Positions 13,445 to 26,309 of a stretch of 64,000 bases of DNA are shown here, piece by piece (position 1 is the stretch's first letter; each line of letters opens with the position of its first letter). This DNA comes from Pratylenchus scribneri. Lineage: Eukaryota > Nematoda > Chromadorea > Rhabditida > Pratylenchidae. The stretch covers positions 248,001-312,000 of the forward strand of contig JAQSEB010000038.1 in NCBI GenBank assembly GCA_030063045.1, in the 5' to 3' direction. Position numbers and translations under genes: made by a program. The notes under the pieces were generated by a model, which worked only from the letters and a program-made list of their open reading frames with translations, made no database searches and was not told where the DNA came from.

Positions 13445-13916
13445 AATGGCTTTTTTCGAAATCTATTTTTAATTCCGTTTTCGTGAATAAACCATTTCAC
13501 ATGAAAATTAATTACAAAAATTGAATTTAATTTATTTTATCTTATTGCACTATTTAAATTCTCTTAATTAAATAATTCATTTTCACATAGCATTTAAAAG
13601 AAAATTTCTATAAATATGGCTTAAAATAGGAAAATTTTTTTCTTTAAATTAAAAAATTCTTTTGAAATTAACATTATAAAAAAATTATATATTACGATTC
13701 ATATTGAAGAAGTATATATGGAATATGAATACCAAAAAATTTTACACAATTCCAAAAATTTGTTTTTATTTTATTTTATCGTATAAATTTATATCCACTA
13801 GTATATGGAGGCGCGTCGATTTTTTTTAAAATTTATTACATTCCTCTTTTGTATATGTGTTGCAGCCGATCTCGTTTTTTTAGCCGATCTCGATTTCGGC
13901 TAGCCGTTTATATTAT
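13445..13916. other. Intergenic, no gene seen
   Basis: AT-rich sequence with no supportable exon. At 13863-13905 it holds a short GC-richer patch repeating AGCCGATCTCG. The related words CGGCTAACCGATGTG and AGATCGGCTGGCCG occur at 26880-26980, so this may be a remnant of a dispersed element. Confidence 0.5.
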
Positions 13917-14159
13917 TTCTCTGCTTCTTCCCATCAAAAAAGTATCAAATTACAGGTTGGTTAAATTAGGGATTCAAATCGTCAAATAGTAACTGGGATG
14001 AAAATAAAATTTTAAAAAAATATTTTAAGAATATTGCATTGGATTTTGAGCAAAAAAGATGGAAAAATTTTTTAATTTTGCCTTGTATTAAAAGTGAGAA
14101 ATTTATTTTTTCAAAATATGATAATGGCAAAAGAATTTCCCAAATTTGGGTCGAATCGA
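13917..14159 (+). pseudogene. Frameshifted duplicate of the exon at window positions 10-252
   Basis: This stretch is nearly identical to window positions 10-252, including the intron acceptor (TCAAATTACAG) and most of the exon beginning KLGIQIV. Two bases present in the first copy (CAGCAATAG there, CAAATAG here) are missing, which shifts the frame. Similarity stops abruptly near 14160, in the middle of the exon. So it is a truncated, non-coding duplication of about 243 bp. Confidence 0.85.
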
Positions 14160-15099
14160 CTATCCCAAAATTTTTTTCATTTTATCTTTATTTCCCTTAA
14201 AAGGATGCAATCGACGCCATTCTTTTATTGCTTCACAGCGCTTTTTCAGGTGACCCTTTTGATTGCATTGATATTGATTACATATGGCATTCTTAAATTG
14301 GCAATCTTTGAGTAGATGATCCCTTCCACAGCGCCAGCATAATTGGCTTGAATTTGATTGCTTGTGATTTTTATTTTATGGGAATGACTATTATAAAGAA
14401 ATGATTTTAAAAATGGAAACCCTTTCAATTATAAATATGAATTTTTGAAGGAGATTCAAATGGATTCTTAAAAGTAAATAAATTTTAAATTCCATTTTTG
14501 TTCTATTTAAAAAAAATTAAAAATGAATTTGCCATAAAAATTAAAAAATTCAATTTAAAATTTTACATATGCCATACCAAATAATTAGTCACATAACAAA
14601 TACCCGCAAAATATTAATTAGGGAAAAAATATTATAATTCAATAAAGACGAAGAATGAAGTTTATGTACCCTATAAAAAAATATTAGAAAATCAAAAAAG
14701 GCATTGAATTATTTTCGCTTTTTTGCTTGGCATCTTTTACCCAATTCTCTATTGAATTACACGTTCTAACCAATGCCATACAATTGACATCGGCTGCGAT
14801 GGATGACCCCCAGCCTGCTCTAATGCAGCCATAATATTGGGCCTATGCTCATGCAATTTGATAGCAAAATGCGCGCGCATCTTGGCCAACAAAACCAATT
14901 CACAAATTGAGGATTTGATTGCATTCGGCCAATTCGCTCAAATTTGAATCCCATACTCTTTCAAACTAAATGAATACCTATATTTGCACTTATTTGGAGA
15001 GACTCCAACGAAATTTTTTTTAAAATTAATTCTTCAAACTCATTAAGTCTATCCTCCTCGGATTTTTTTAATTTTATTTTGAATTATAATTAGCCGAAC
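14160..15099. other. Intergenic, no gene seen
   Basis: Low-complexity AT-rich sequence between the duplicated exon and the upstream region of gene A. Short open frames at 14094-14428 on both strands cover the broken duplicate and show no recognisable motif. Confidence 0.5.
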
Positions 15100-15975
15100 G
15101 CATCCTATCTTTGCATTGCATCATTACCAAAAGATTAGCCAGATAGGACAGTGGCTGAGGGAGGAAAATAGGCATAAATTGGAGCCCAGCAAATTGGCCC
15201 TATAAGCCAAATGAATATTGATTAACATAGCCGCCTACCTTCTTCCCTCATTCCATTCAATTTTGGCCAATTTTTGAGAATTAAAGGTTTTAATTTGTGT
15301 TAGAGGTAAGGCTGAGAAGGGGAAAGGGAGATCTCCTTCGATTTAGGCATTATGGCTCATTTTTGCTGGGCCCCTTTTGCCGCTTTGCTTCTTTCCAGTG
15401 TTCATATGACAATGCCCATATTCCCTGCAAAGTGATTGGCTGATTATTTCACCCACCCATTTTGGCCATCATCACTCATTCCCGCCCGTCTCAAATATTT
15501 CCAATGTGATTTGCATTTCCATTATATTGATCACTCGTGCATTTTTTCTGATCATCCGTAAATTGTATTTATGGGGCCCTCATCCAAGCAAAGGGGTAAA
15601 TTTTGCAAAATAGTGGCCATTATTTTAGCTACAAATTTTATTATAATTTAAAATTGTCAATTGAGAAAGAAATGGCAGAGAAAAATAAAGCATAGGCATG
15701 ACGGGTAATTTTCTCCTCATGCGGCGAAATTTCCTCTATCTTTCTCGCATATATTTCTTGGCGTGACAGCTCTTATGTCTGTCATTTTTGCCTGCCGTGC
15801 GCGCGAATAAATTTGGGCCAATAAAATTTGGCCGAGTTTATATGCCAATGCCATCCCACAGGACGTCATTCATTTTTCTCAATTGATAACAAACAAATTC
15901 TCCACTAAATAAGCGACTTTTCGATCTATTTGTGCTAATTTCATTCTTATTAATTAATTTGGTATTTTCAAAAAA
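15100..15975 (+). promoter_or_regulatory. Upstream region of gene A, conserved with genes B and C
   Basis: About 870 bp before the gene A start align by eye with 20200-21055 before gene B and, inverted, with 35275-35960 before gene C. The shared blocks include GATCATCCGTAAATTGTA, GGCCATTATTTTA and AAGAAATGGCAGAG-type words. Conservation of this length most simply reflects duplication of the whole gene with its promoter. I cannot point to a specific binding site or a clear TATA box. Confidence 0.6.
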
Positions 15976-18900
15976 ATGATTATGCTGATGGCAATTTTAT
16001 TTTTCTTCACAATTTGTTGTGACTATGTAATTTTGATGGAAATCGGCACAGGCAGCAGCACTGGACAAATTTCTGCTGGAAGTGACAATAATGAAGGTGG
16101 ACGAATGGGGCACATATCAATATCGCATCCATTTTTGCATTTTCAAAATTTTTTGAAACACAATGTTTTTGGAAATCGAAATGGAAATAAAAACACCGGA
16201 ATTCCTGCAATCGGAATTTTAGACCCACAACAGATTAGTATTATATATGTTACAGTTAATATTAGAAATTAGCTAATTCAGGAATTAGCTAGCTAGCTAA
16301 TTTTGTAAATCTCGGCTTCTAGGCATCTTACTATTTGAGAGTAAGCTCATTCGATTCATCAAGGACGATTTACAATATGAAATTTCCATTTCAGACTTTT
16401 CCATTAAATATCCAGCCCATAACCATAGCCCTAACCGTAGAATTCATGTCGAACCTACACTAATCCTATCCTAACACTAACCCCTAAATCGGTCTGTAAT
16501 TGAAATTTCATATTGTAAATCGACCATGACGAATCGAATGAGCCTATTATCGAGTCTGTACGATATCTAGAAGCCGAGATTTCGAAAATTAGCGAGCCAA
16601 TTTGCCTAGCTAATTCCGGAATTAGCTAATTTCAAATATTATCTGTTACATATATATTTGATAAGAAGAATACCAGGGTGTACATTTATTATATCTACAT
16701 TTTTAGCCAATCAAATTATTGATGTTCAGCTGTCCTTCCTGCCTTTGGGTCCCCTATAGAAGAAATTTGAATAATCCTCCTAGCCCCAACTTTTGTTGCT
16801 TACTCATTCACAGTTCAAATTCATTGCCACAAATTCAGATTTTAAAGACAGTCCAGATCTGGTCAAAATTTTTGAATTTTATGATTTGTTGGCTGTTCGT
16901 GGACATAAATTATTTGCTCATCCATCAATTATGGATGATCCAGTAAAGGCGTTGAAATCCGCCGGCATTATTGATGAATTAAATTTAGACGAGAGAATGA
17001 TCAAATTAGCAGGGAATGTTCAGGAATTCTTAACAATTCAGGTATATAAAAAAATTCTCTTAAAATTCGATTTTAAATTTAAGGGAGAAAACGGGCCAGG
17101 AACAGAGAAAAAACTTACGCCGGAGCAGAGGAAACGCTTCGCAAAGATCAATTTTCTGAACACAAAACAACTCCTTTTCGAGCCGTTATTATTGGATGCA
17201 ATCAACAAAGTATGCATTTTAGGGTTTGGAAAAAAATAAATTCCATTTTATTTTTGTGAATTAAATAAAAATGAATAAAAAATTTTAAACTAAATAACTG
17301 AAAATTCATAAAATTTTTGAAATTGGTAAATTATCCGCAATTTAAAAAAAAATAAATATCAGAAAATTCATAAAATTATTGAAAAGGCAAAATTATCTAC
17401 ATATTTAAAAAATTAAAAATAAAAAGGAAATTAATCATTTATAAAAACTAGAATAGATGAAAATGTATTATTTTAGGTGGACAGGCAAAATGAAATTCAA
17501 AATGATTTGAAAGAAATTTGGGCGAAAGAAAATGAGGATGAATTGCGACTGCGGCAAAAATATTTGTTTAAATATGGATTTATCGTAGACTGCATTTTTG
17601 CTTATTATATGGATGAAAATCAGAAAATTGATTTTGATAAAATACGTAAAATAACAATAACGCCAGTAGAAAACATCGAGAAACATCCATTTTATACAAT
17701 TTTAACTGAAAACAAATGTGCTAGCAAAGAAGAAATTCGAATTTTCGTGAATGTGATCAACCCATCGCAGGCGGTAATTTTTTTCGAGTTTGGAATTAAG
17801 ATATTAAAAAATTTCCATTCGTTCGCCTTATTATTTTGTAAGGGTGTTTTCAATTTAGGAAAATTCGGATATCGCATAGCCTTTGAATTCTGACCAAATG
17901 GTCCAAAAATTGAATTAAATATTTTTATTTTCATTATATAATACGAAAAATGAAGAATTCTAAAAATTAAATTTTAAGAACGCAAATAATGTTGAAAAAG
18001 ATGATGAAAATTGAATATTTTTAAATAATTTTTTTTATAAATAATTTTTATATTTCTTGATTAGTGATTAAAAAATTAAAAATTTGAAACCAAATTTCAA
18101 ATTTATTTATATTATTTCTATAAATCTATCTATTATTTATATGAACTATTTTTTGCCTAAATAAAAATAAAGATTTTGAGGAGACTTATAATGGGTATCA
18201 TAAAATTTAACCCTGACATGAATTATTAATCGAAAAAATAACGAATCTGAATTAAATCAAAAAAATCTTTTTGTACTTTCAATTCAATATACACAGAAAA
18301 AATTTTTTAATTGAAATAAATCGATAACCCTATTTTTAGGTCTATTAATTCATTTCTGAACAAAGTTTACCTATGTAATGGAAAAATTACTAGCATTCCT
18401 CTCTACACTATTCCCTGCTGTTTATCATCTAAGATACCCAGTGAAAAATTGCGCGCCAAATTGGAAGCAATCAGCGAAAAAGATTCAATTTTCCCTGCCA
18501 TTATTTCACATTACATTAAATACCAATATAAAGAATGGTTCGATCACCTAAAATTCCATATGCTCAAATTTTTGGCTGAAAAATATTTTTATGTACCCGA
18601 CATCAAGAAGGAGGATAATAATTGGGAGAAGATTAGCGTTAAAATAAGCAAAAATATTGTGCAGAAGACATTTAGGTATATTATTAAAAATACTTTTTTT
18701 CCAAAAATTTTTATTTTATTTTATGCTAAAAACTAGGTTTCGGTTTTAAACCGAACTAAATAATACAGAAATATACAAAATAAATGTTTTGTATTCAAAT
18801 TTATAATGAATTTTATGATTTTTAAACATTATCATCTTTTGCCATATTTTTTCCATATTTTTCCGGATTTTTGAAGGCAAATGCCATATTTTTATGGTCA

Positions 18901-19400
18901 TGTGAATAGGTCACCTTGTTGTGAATAGAAAAGGCAACTATTATTAAATAAAATAAAAATAATTTTCCCTATTTTTAGTATCATTATAGAAGAGGAGAAT
19001 AATCGATTGGAAGAGGAAAAGAAGAAAAATGAACTGCTTTCCGAATTGCATTTACGCATTTTTTGTGTGGGAATACGACAAATGGACAGTACTAAACGAA
19101 TATTGTCGAAAAGTGATAATATAAGAAGAATGCGCATTCCACACAATCATGGGCTCGAAATTACTCGAAAGTGTGCCTGGAACCATCGAAAAATTTAAAG
19201 AAATAATCATTCCAAAAGAGGAATTGTGCAAAAGAATGAGCCATAAGAATAAACATCGAAAGATGAATTTATTCTTTGAAGCTATATCCGAAGTTCGGAA
19301 TAAAATATGCAAGGAAAAGCAACGGCAAAGGGAGAAACAAGAAAGATTGAAAAAAACGATTTTATCTTTCATAGATTCAGAATCACACTTCGGTGATTGA
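15976..19400 (+). pseudogene. Gene A of a three-copy secreted-protein family; frameshifted, exon 5 missing
   Basis: Exons are 15976-16096, 16839-17041, 17084-17209, 17477-17773, 18434-18675 and 18979-19400. The first encodes a hydrophobic leader (MIMLMAILFFFTICC) typical of a signal peptide. Intron phases are the same as in genes B and C. The fifth exon of B and C (EDPYFPEKLPK-type sequence) has no counterpart in the 660 bp between 17773 and 18434. That exon is phase 0 on both sides, so its loss keeps the frame. The last exon is 422 bp where the paralogues have lengths one base different modulo three. A +1 shift near 19110-19130 sends the frame to a stop at 19198, while the homologous frame continues to 19400. 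It may still make a shortened product. The family is unrecognised; the leader suggests secretion. The charged, helical body has conserved segments such as FYDLLA, LRLRQKY, HLRIFCVGIRQMD. Confidence 0.7.
16264..16634. repeat. Foldback element in intron 1 of gene A
   Basis: The arms are reverse complements: GAAATTAGCTAATTCAGGAA on the left and CCGGAATTAGCTAATTTC on the right. Inner arms share AAATCTCGGCTTCTAG, ATTTACAATATGAAATTTC and GATTCGTCATGG-type words. A diverged copy lies at the equivalent place in intron 1 of gene C (34775-35126), flanked there too by TTAATATT. The insertion therefore probably predates the A/C duplication. It is absent from the short intron 1 of gene B. Confidence 0.75.
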
Positions 19401-19603
19401 TTCTTTTCCCTTCGGTTTTTCTTTGTTAAATGAAATGATACACTATCTTTTTTTCTCTTTTTTCGGATATATTTAATTCCTATTATTATTGCTGCATTGT
19501 TTTTTTGGCCAAAATTTCTAAATGATAATCTGAATTTAAATTGGTTCTCCTGTTAAAGAATAAAAAAATATTGTTTTTTAGAAAAAACAGAAAGGGATAT
19601 TTC

Positions 19604-19869
19604 CAGTGCTGTGCCAGCTCCGGCTCCAGCTCCGGCTCCGGCTCCGGAGCCGGAGCTGGAGCCGGAGCGAAAAATTTTGAAGGTCGGAGCTCGGAGACGG
19701 AGCTGGAGCCAAAATTTTTGGGCGGTCGGAGCGGAGCTGGAGCCGGAGCTAAAAATTTGACCGGTTGGAGCCCGGAGCCGGAGCTGGAGCTGGAGCCGGA
19801 GCGAAAAATTTTGAAGGTTGGAGCTCGGAGCCGGAGCTGGAGCTATAAAATCCGAAAGGCACAGCACTG
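19604..19869. mobile_element. hAT-type MITE with GGAGCC/GGAGCT-repeat core
   Basis: The 12-bp terminal inverted repeats are CAGTGCTGTGCC and its complement. They are flanked by a perfect 8-bp target duplication, GATATTTC (19596-19603 and 19870-19877). An 8-bp duplication and the C-A-G-N-G terminus are the hallmarks of the hAT superfamily. The 266-bp element has no transposase. Its interior is almost entirely GGAGCCGGAGCT-type repeats, interrupted by GCGAAAAATTTT motifs. The open frames across it on both strands (Ser/Gly/Ala/Glu-Leu repeats) are by-products. It lies just downstream of gene A. Confidence 0.9.
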
Positions 19870-20199
19870 GATATTTCCATCTTAGTTTTTTATAATGAGA
19901 CAAAATTTTATTTATTATTTATGACAGATTTTTTTGTCATTTTAAAAAATCTTTCTCAGAGTCAGGAATTTTGACTTAACCAGTAAAATGTAACAAATTT
20001 TATTCTTCGGGCTAAAATTTGCCCCACTTCAAATTGTTTTACATAAACATTTAACAATTCACAGAAATAAATACACAAATTTCCATTATATTTGTTTATT
20101 ATTTTTCCATTCTGTCATTTATTTTTCCATTCCTCAATCAGAATTCTATGCCAAAAATGGGCAACAGAAAAAGAAAGCATCTATTTTTTGCAACGCTTA

Positions 20200-21055
20200 A
20201 ACGATGCCAAGAAACAGATGCAAGAAAATTGGCAGGACATAGGTAAGGGAAAAGGGTTCTAGGCGCCATATATTGAAGCCCAGCAGAGATGGTCCCGATA
20301 AGCCAATGAATATTGAATAAAATGTCTCTCCCATCTTTCTTCATTCAATTCAATTTTGCCCAATAGAGGCAATGAAATGCCATTCATTTAAGTTTATTGG
20401 GGAGTTGTTGGGAGACTTTCATCGACTTTTTCATTTTGGCTCATCTGCTGGAATCCATTTTCCAGCTGTGCTTCTCGCCCATTCCCCACTGAAATATGAA
20501 AGGATGATCGTTTCACCCTTTTTTGCCCTTCATCAATCATTCTTGTCAGTCTCAAATATTTCTAAAATGGTTTGCTTTTCCATTATATTGATCACTCGTG
20601 CATTTTTCTGATCATCCGTAAATTGTATTTATGGGGCCTCATCCAAGAAAAAGGGTAACATATTTTGTAAAAATAGCCATTATTTTACATTAAAATTTTA
20701 TTTATAATTTAAAATTCTCAATTGTAAAAGAAATGTCAGATAAATAATTTTCTCCTTACAGGCAAAATATTGATGGTCTCATTTTATGCTGCTATCTCGC
20801 GCATTTGTTTCGTGAAATCGATTAATGATGCGCCAATCTGCCTGAGGAAGGTGCATGTAAATTTTGGCGCATAAAATTGGGCCAAGACTATTTGTGTGCC
20901 CTCCACTCGACATTACATCAATCATTCAATATTCTCAACTCTGTTACCCAAAGTAAAATCCATACCAAATAAATGGCTTTTTCTTTTCCATCAATTTATT
21001 TGCTAATTTCAATCTTATTATTATTATTAATTATAATTTTGCATTTTGAAAGAAA
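20200..21055 (+). promoter_or_regulatory. Upstream region of gene B, conserved with gene A
   Basis: It aligns with the sequence upstream of gene A over most of its length. The shared words include AGCCAATGAATATTG, CGTGCATTTTTCTGATC, GATCATCCGTAAATTG and GGCCTCATCCAAG. The open frames at 20138-20611 have no other support. This is a duplicated 5' flank; individual regulatory sites cannot be named. Confidence 0.55.
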
Positions 21056-24000
21056 ATGATGATGCTGATGGCAATTTTATGTTTCTTCACAATTTTTTGT
21101 GAATATGCAATTTTGATGGAAATCGACACAGACAGCAATGAAGGTGGACGAATGGGGCACATATCAATTTCATTTGCATTTTTGCATTTTCTAAATTTTT
21201 TGGAAATCAACAGTCAACAATTTTCGGAATCGAAACGGATTTAAAAAAAAAGGAATTATTGCAATCGGAATTCGGCCCTACTCCTGAATATTAAGATAGT
21301 GCTACTGCTGATCCCAATAGAAGGGAGCAAGGCTCTAAAAAATTCGCAACTTTGTTTTTTTCCAATTATGTAATTTATGAATGCTTAGTGATAGTGAGAA
21401 CAGAATACCCTGATTTTGTGGACATTTATTATACCCATGGCTGTTCTCTTTGCTTATGGGATCTCCCTATAGAACTAATCACATTCCAAATTCATTGGCG
21501 CAAATTCAGATTTTAAAGCAAATCCGGAATTGGCCAACATTTTTAAATTATACGATTTTTTGGCTATTCACGGACATAGATTATTTGTACATCCATCAAT
21601 TGTGGATGACCCAGCAGAGGCTTTGAAATCTCCTCACATTTTTGATGATTTGCATTTCCATCAGAGAATGTCCAATTTTGCAAGGGATTTTGGGGGATAT
21701 ACAGGAAAAAGATTATTAACTCTGGAGGAGTGGAAAGATTTCATAAAGTTCACAAAACAACTCCCTCTCCAGTTGTTTTTATTTGACGTATTCAACAAGG
21801 TGAGAGCTTAAGTAAATAATTTTATGGTACTTGTCGACTTTGAATCCCATTCTGAAAAAGTGCTTGGTCCCCTCTTTGGATGTTAGGGTTTAGATTGGGT
21901 TTGGGTTTAGGATATATGTAAGATGATTCTTAGCCGATCCAAACTCTAATCCCACCTTGACCGTCCCTAACCAAACATATGGCAAACATATAAGAGGGTA
22001 ACAAGAATTTTCCCAAAAAGGGGATACAAAATCGACAAGCACCGAATTTTATTAGTTATTATGTTCAATGTATTTACATTTTAAATAAATTAAAAATCTA
22101 TATTTTTTAGAAAAATTTGCTATGCTTAATTTTCTGATATTTTTTTTGCAAATTAAATAAAAAATTTAAATAAATTTCCGAAATTAATATCAAAAATTCA
22201 TTGAAATTAATGGACATGAAAAATTTTCTATAAAATTAAAAATAAAAGAAAATTATTAATTCTTTAATTCTTTATGGCTTTTCAGGATTAGGGTTGGATT
22301 TTGTTTAAGGTAGTGGAACCGGGGATAGAAATTTTAAAGAATTTCTTGCTACCAAACGAATCTAATTTGTTCAGCAAAATTCCCAAGATTGTATAAGTTG
22401 CCTAGCAATTCGGCACAATTTCTTCAAAAGTAAATTGATTCAATTTTTTGAGCTCTGCCGAATGTGTTTTCACTCATCCAAATTCATCCACTTGTTAAAA
22501 AAACCCAATATTCTTCGGGTAATTCCATGATATATTTAAAAAAATTAAACTGCATTATTAGATGGAAATGTACCTTTTTAGGTGGACACGCAAAATGAAA
22601 AATTCAAAAATATTTGAAATTAATTTATAGAAAGGAAAATTCGAAAGAATTGCGACTCCGGCAAAAGTATTTGTTCAAATTTGGATTCATTATGGACTGC
22701 ATTTATGCAAATTATATGGACGAAAATCAGCATATTGACTTTAATAAAATACGACAAATGATAGTAGAGAGTGTAAGCATGGCCGAGCAACATCCATTCT
22801 ACACAGTTTTGACCAAAAACAAATGTGCCAGCGAAGAAGAAATTCGAATTTTCGTGAATTTAATTTTGATCATTGTAGGAATTGAGGTAATTTTATTTGA
22901 AAATTAAAATTATAATGATTTATTTTTGTTCTATTTCCTTTATTAATTTTTTCTTATTGATGATCGAAATTAATTTTTTTCATTAAGTCCATAACAAATA
23001 AAATCATATTTTAGTAGATACATTTATTTTTTTAGGAAAAAAGTGAGAATGTTAAAGAATTTTTTATTTCCAATATGAAAGAGCGATTTGTGAATAAAAT
23101 GGTACATGAAAAGAAGATGAATGGACAGTTGGAAAAGGAATATGCGAAATTGCGAGAGGATCCATATTTTCCAGAAAAATTGCCAAAAATTTTCAATTTG
23201 TTGGCTTTATTGGAATTGATACCTCTAATTATGCCAGAAATTATTAAACAAATAAAACCGAAAAATTATAAATTTGATCAAATGGATTCGTTGATGAGTA
23301 AAATTTTAATGAGAATAAAAGAAGTAAATATTTTGAAAGGAGTAAAAATGTTCATTGCTAGTCACTACAAAAGAGCAACAAGTAAGGTTTGTGTGTTCTA
23401 GTTTTTTTTTAAATATGAGTTTCTAATAAGCTAGGATCTGGGAGTAAACTTGTGGAGAATTAAAATGAGATAGGGAAAATTTGGAGGGTGGTCAATTTAA
23501 TTCCAATGCTCTAATCATTAAGCTTTAATCCATTCCTTCACGAATCGAAATCCGCTAAAATAAATTTGTTGAATGATTCAGAAGAGAGTAAAAGGCAACG
23601 CTCGTAAAATGTTTTCATTTTGATTTAGGAAATTTTGCTCGAATTAATTATGTAAAAAAATTGGTCGTAAGAAATTTTTTCACAATTAAAATTATTTTTT
23701 TTGGGATTGAAAGCGCAAAGGAATTTTTCTCGATTTTATCCAGATTCGCTATTAAAAAATTTTTGCTTTTTAGTCCTTGTCTCGATGGCCAATTTTCCGA
23801 TGTCCAATGAAATGTTCCAATTTTCACTTCTATTTCATTTCATTTATTAATTTGTTTTTTAAAAAGAAATGTCTTTTAAATAAAAGATTTATAGAAAATT
23901 TACAAGTTAAAATTCCGTTCCTAAAAAATTTTTTTTCAAAACCAATAGAATTGGAATTTAAATAAAAATTATTTATAAAAATTTTATCAATTAAATATTC

Positions 24001-25301
24001 AATTTCACCATCTAAGATACCCGATGAAAAATTGCGAACCAATTTGGGAGCAATCAAAGAAAATGAAACAATTTTTACTGACATATTTAAAAAAGACATT
24101 ATATACCCATATGGAAAATGGTACGACAACCTACAATTTCATATGCTCAAATTTTTGGCTGAAAAATATTTTGGTGTATCCAATCTCGTGTATAGTGATG
24201 ATTGGGAGAAGATTGGCATTAAAATAAGCGAGAATATTTTGCAGAAAATATTAAGGTATTATTTTTTATTTTAATTATTGTTAAAATAGGCATAATTAGA
24301 AGAATTTGTTTCTACTCATCTCCTTTATTTATTTTCATTTATTTATTATAAAAATATTAATTTCCTTTAGAAGATTCTCTCAGAAATAAAAATGAGTGCA
24401 GAACAGAAAATTTGTTAAAAAAATTTTAATAGAAAAAGCTAAAAAAGTAATAACCTCTCTGATGAGAATAATATTTTTGTCAGACTAGGTCATTGCTGAA
24501 ATAAAAAATGGAAAAAAATTTTTTTTGAAAATTTAATTTCGTTTTTTGACAAAATCATATTCTTTTTTTAGAAAAACTAGAATTGATTTTTTGGCAAATT
24601 ATTTAGCATTTTATTGTAGAGCTTATTGAGACAATATAATTTTGTCAGATTTAGCTTGAAAATAAAAAAAAAGTTTTAAACCAAAAACTTAAAACGGTTT
24701 AAGTGATTTAGATCATTTTATTTCTCATCAAATCCGACATTTATAAATCGACGCCTATTAATCAGATTCATAAAAATTTTAAACAATTTACCTGGTCAAA
24801 ATGGTTTTAATCATTATTAATTTATTAAAAAAAGAGAATGTAATTTTGTCGACAAAAGAATATATATTTGCTGACAAAAATGTCACCAAATAAATATTTT
24901 AATTTTATAGTCACATTGGAAAATGGGAGCATAGGAAGAAGAAAAATGAACTGCTCGCCCAATTACATTTACGCATTTTTTGTGTGGGAATTCGTCAAAT
25001 GGACCGTTCCAAACGAATATTGATGGAAAGAAATATTGACGGAAAAAGCATATTCTACTCTTTCATGTTTTGGGAGTTGCTAGAATATGTGCCTGGAGCC
25101 ATGAAAAAATTCAATGAAATAATTACTCCAAAAGAGAAATTATTGGAAGAGAATCAACAAGAAGAGGAGAATTTATTTTTTGAGGCTGTATCAGAAGTTC
25201 GAAGCGAAATTTGTGAAGAAAAGCAACGGAAGCGAGAACAGTTGAAAAAAACCATTTCATCTTTCATAAATTCAGAATCACACTTTGGTGATTTTAATTG
25301 A
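21056..25301 (+). pseudogene. Gene B of the secreted-protein family; frameshift in exon 4
   Basis: Exons are 21056-21143 (leader MMMLMAILCFFTIFC), 21510-21799, 22582-22886, 23036-23386, 24017-24255 and 24911-25301. Phases match gene C. The segment covered by exons 2 and 3 in A and C is one uninterrupted exon here, a few residues shorter, as if the small intron had been lost. The GTGGAC exon at 22582 is 305 bp against 297 in both paralogues: two extra codons plus a net +2 shift near 22595-22600. Reading from the acceptor meets TGA after eleven codons, whereas the homologous frame is open from about 22600 on. So B looks like a pseudogene or carries a sequence error. All later exons are open and end in HFGDFN with a stop at 25301. 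Function unknown, as for A and C. Confidence 0.7.
21815..22055. repeat. Foldback element, GTACTTGTCGAC family, in an intron of gene B
   Basis: Left terminus GGTACTTGTCGACTTTG and right terminus CAAAATCGACAAGCACC are near-complements. AATTTTAT lies on both sides, with one extra base on the right, which fits a target duplication of about 8 bp. The interior has AAAGTGCTTGGTCCCC and repeated GGGTTTAG words with their complements. Relatives are at 29450-29690 and, partial, 11215-11415. Confidence 0.65.
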
Positions 25302-25509
25302 TTCCTTTTCCCTTCGGTTTTACTTTGTTAAATGAAATGTTAATTACACTATTTTTTTCTCTCTTTTTTTCGGACATATTACAATTTATATTATTGTTGC
25401 CGCATTGTTGTTGTTGGCCAACATTTCCAACTGATAATATGAATTTAAATTGGTACTTCTCTTAAAGAATAAAAATGAGTGTTCAAATGAAATTAATTAT
25501 TTATTACTG

Positions 25510-26309
25510 ATGAGTATTGGGCAAATCGATTTAATAAAATTTAAGGGACCAAATAAAGATAACATTAAAATTTATTTCCTTAAAGCTTGGAATTCCATTA
25601 TTGCCAATTTGCCGATTCCTTCAATCAATTTTACTGCCAATATTCCAACAATTTCGTTTTATTATGAAGTGACAATTCTTCAAAAGAGAAGGTAATATTC
25701 CCGAAAATTTGTATAATAAATTATAATAAAATTAGAAAAAAAAAGCCAAAAGCATTTATTTTACATAAAATAAAATGCAAAATAAATTAAAAATATTTCA
25801 AAAATAGAACTAATTTAAAATTAAAATTAAATTAAAAAATGTATTTTTAAAAAAAAATCAAAGATACGAAGACTTGGCAATTGGATTTTGTGAAAAATAT
25901 TTTTTGAACGACGCAATTCTTGGAACAATAAAAAATTCGATTGGAATATATGGCAAAGAAAGAATGGCTATTGAGGGAAATTGGACAAATTTCAATAATT
26001 TTGAAAGTGGTGAAAAGAATTTCAAAACATTTGATGTGGTCGGACTTGGCATTATCAATTTTCCGGCAATTGCCCAAATGGAATCCTTTGCAACATTAAA
26101 TGGCGGACCATTAGGTAAAAAATTAATATTTGAAAATATTTAAAAAAAATAACTTTATAGGAAAGATTCAATTGCCACCAAAATTTACTTCACTTCAATT
26201 GTTCCCGGCTGCCAATTTGTTCGCAAATGGACAAGCAATTCGCGCAAATTTTGGCAATGAACAATTTATTTTCAATATCTCTCAAATTCTCGAACAACAG
26301 CTGCAGTAA
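25510..26309 (+). CDS. SPRY (B30.2-like) domain protein, 193 aa (exons 25510-25691, 25864-26114, 26161-26309)
   Basis: The joined frame starts at ATG 25510 and splices at AAG|GTAATA, TCAAAG|A, TTA G|GTAAAA and TTTATAG|GA, all in phase, to TAA at 26309. The product follows the SPRY order. A beta segment FYYEVTIL precedes LAIGFC, then a GIYG turn, FDVVGLGI, a MESFATLNGGPLG segment (the 'tNG..lG' signature), a LQLFPA strand and a final IRANFG. SPRY domains are protein-interaction modules; in tylenchid nematodes the family is greatly expanded and includes secreted effectors. No signal peptide is visible here, so a cytosolic role is as likely. A second family member lies on the minus strand at 40208-41295. 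It starts about 210 bp after gene B. Confidence 0.75.

Noticed and set aside
19541..19903. Overlapping Ser/Gly/Ala-Glu-rich open frames on both strands
   Set aside because: They fall inside the hAT MITE at 19604-19869 and reflect its GGAGCC repeats.
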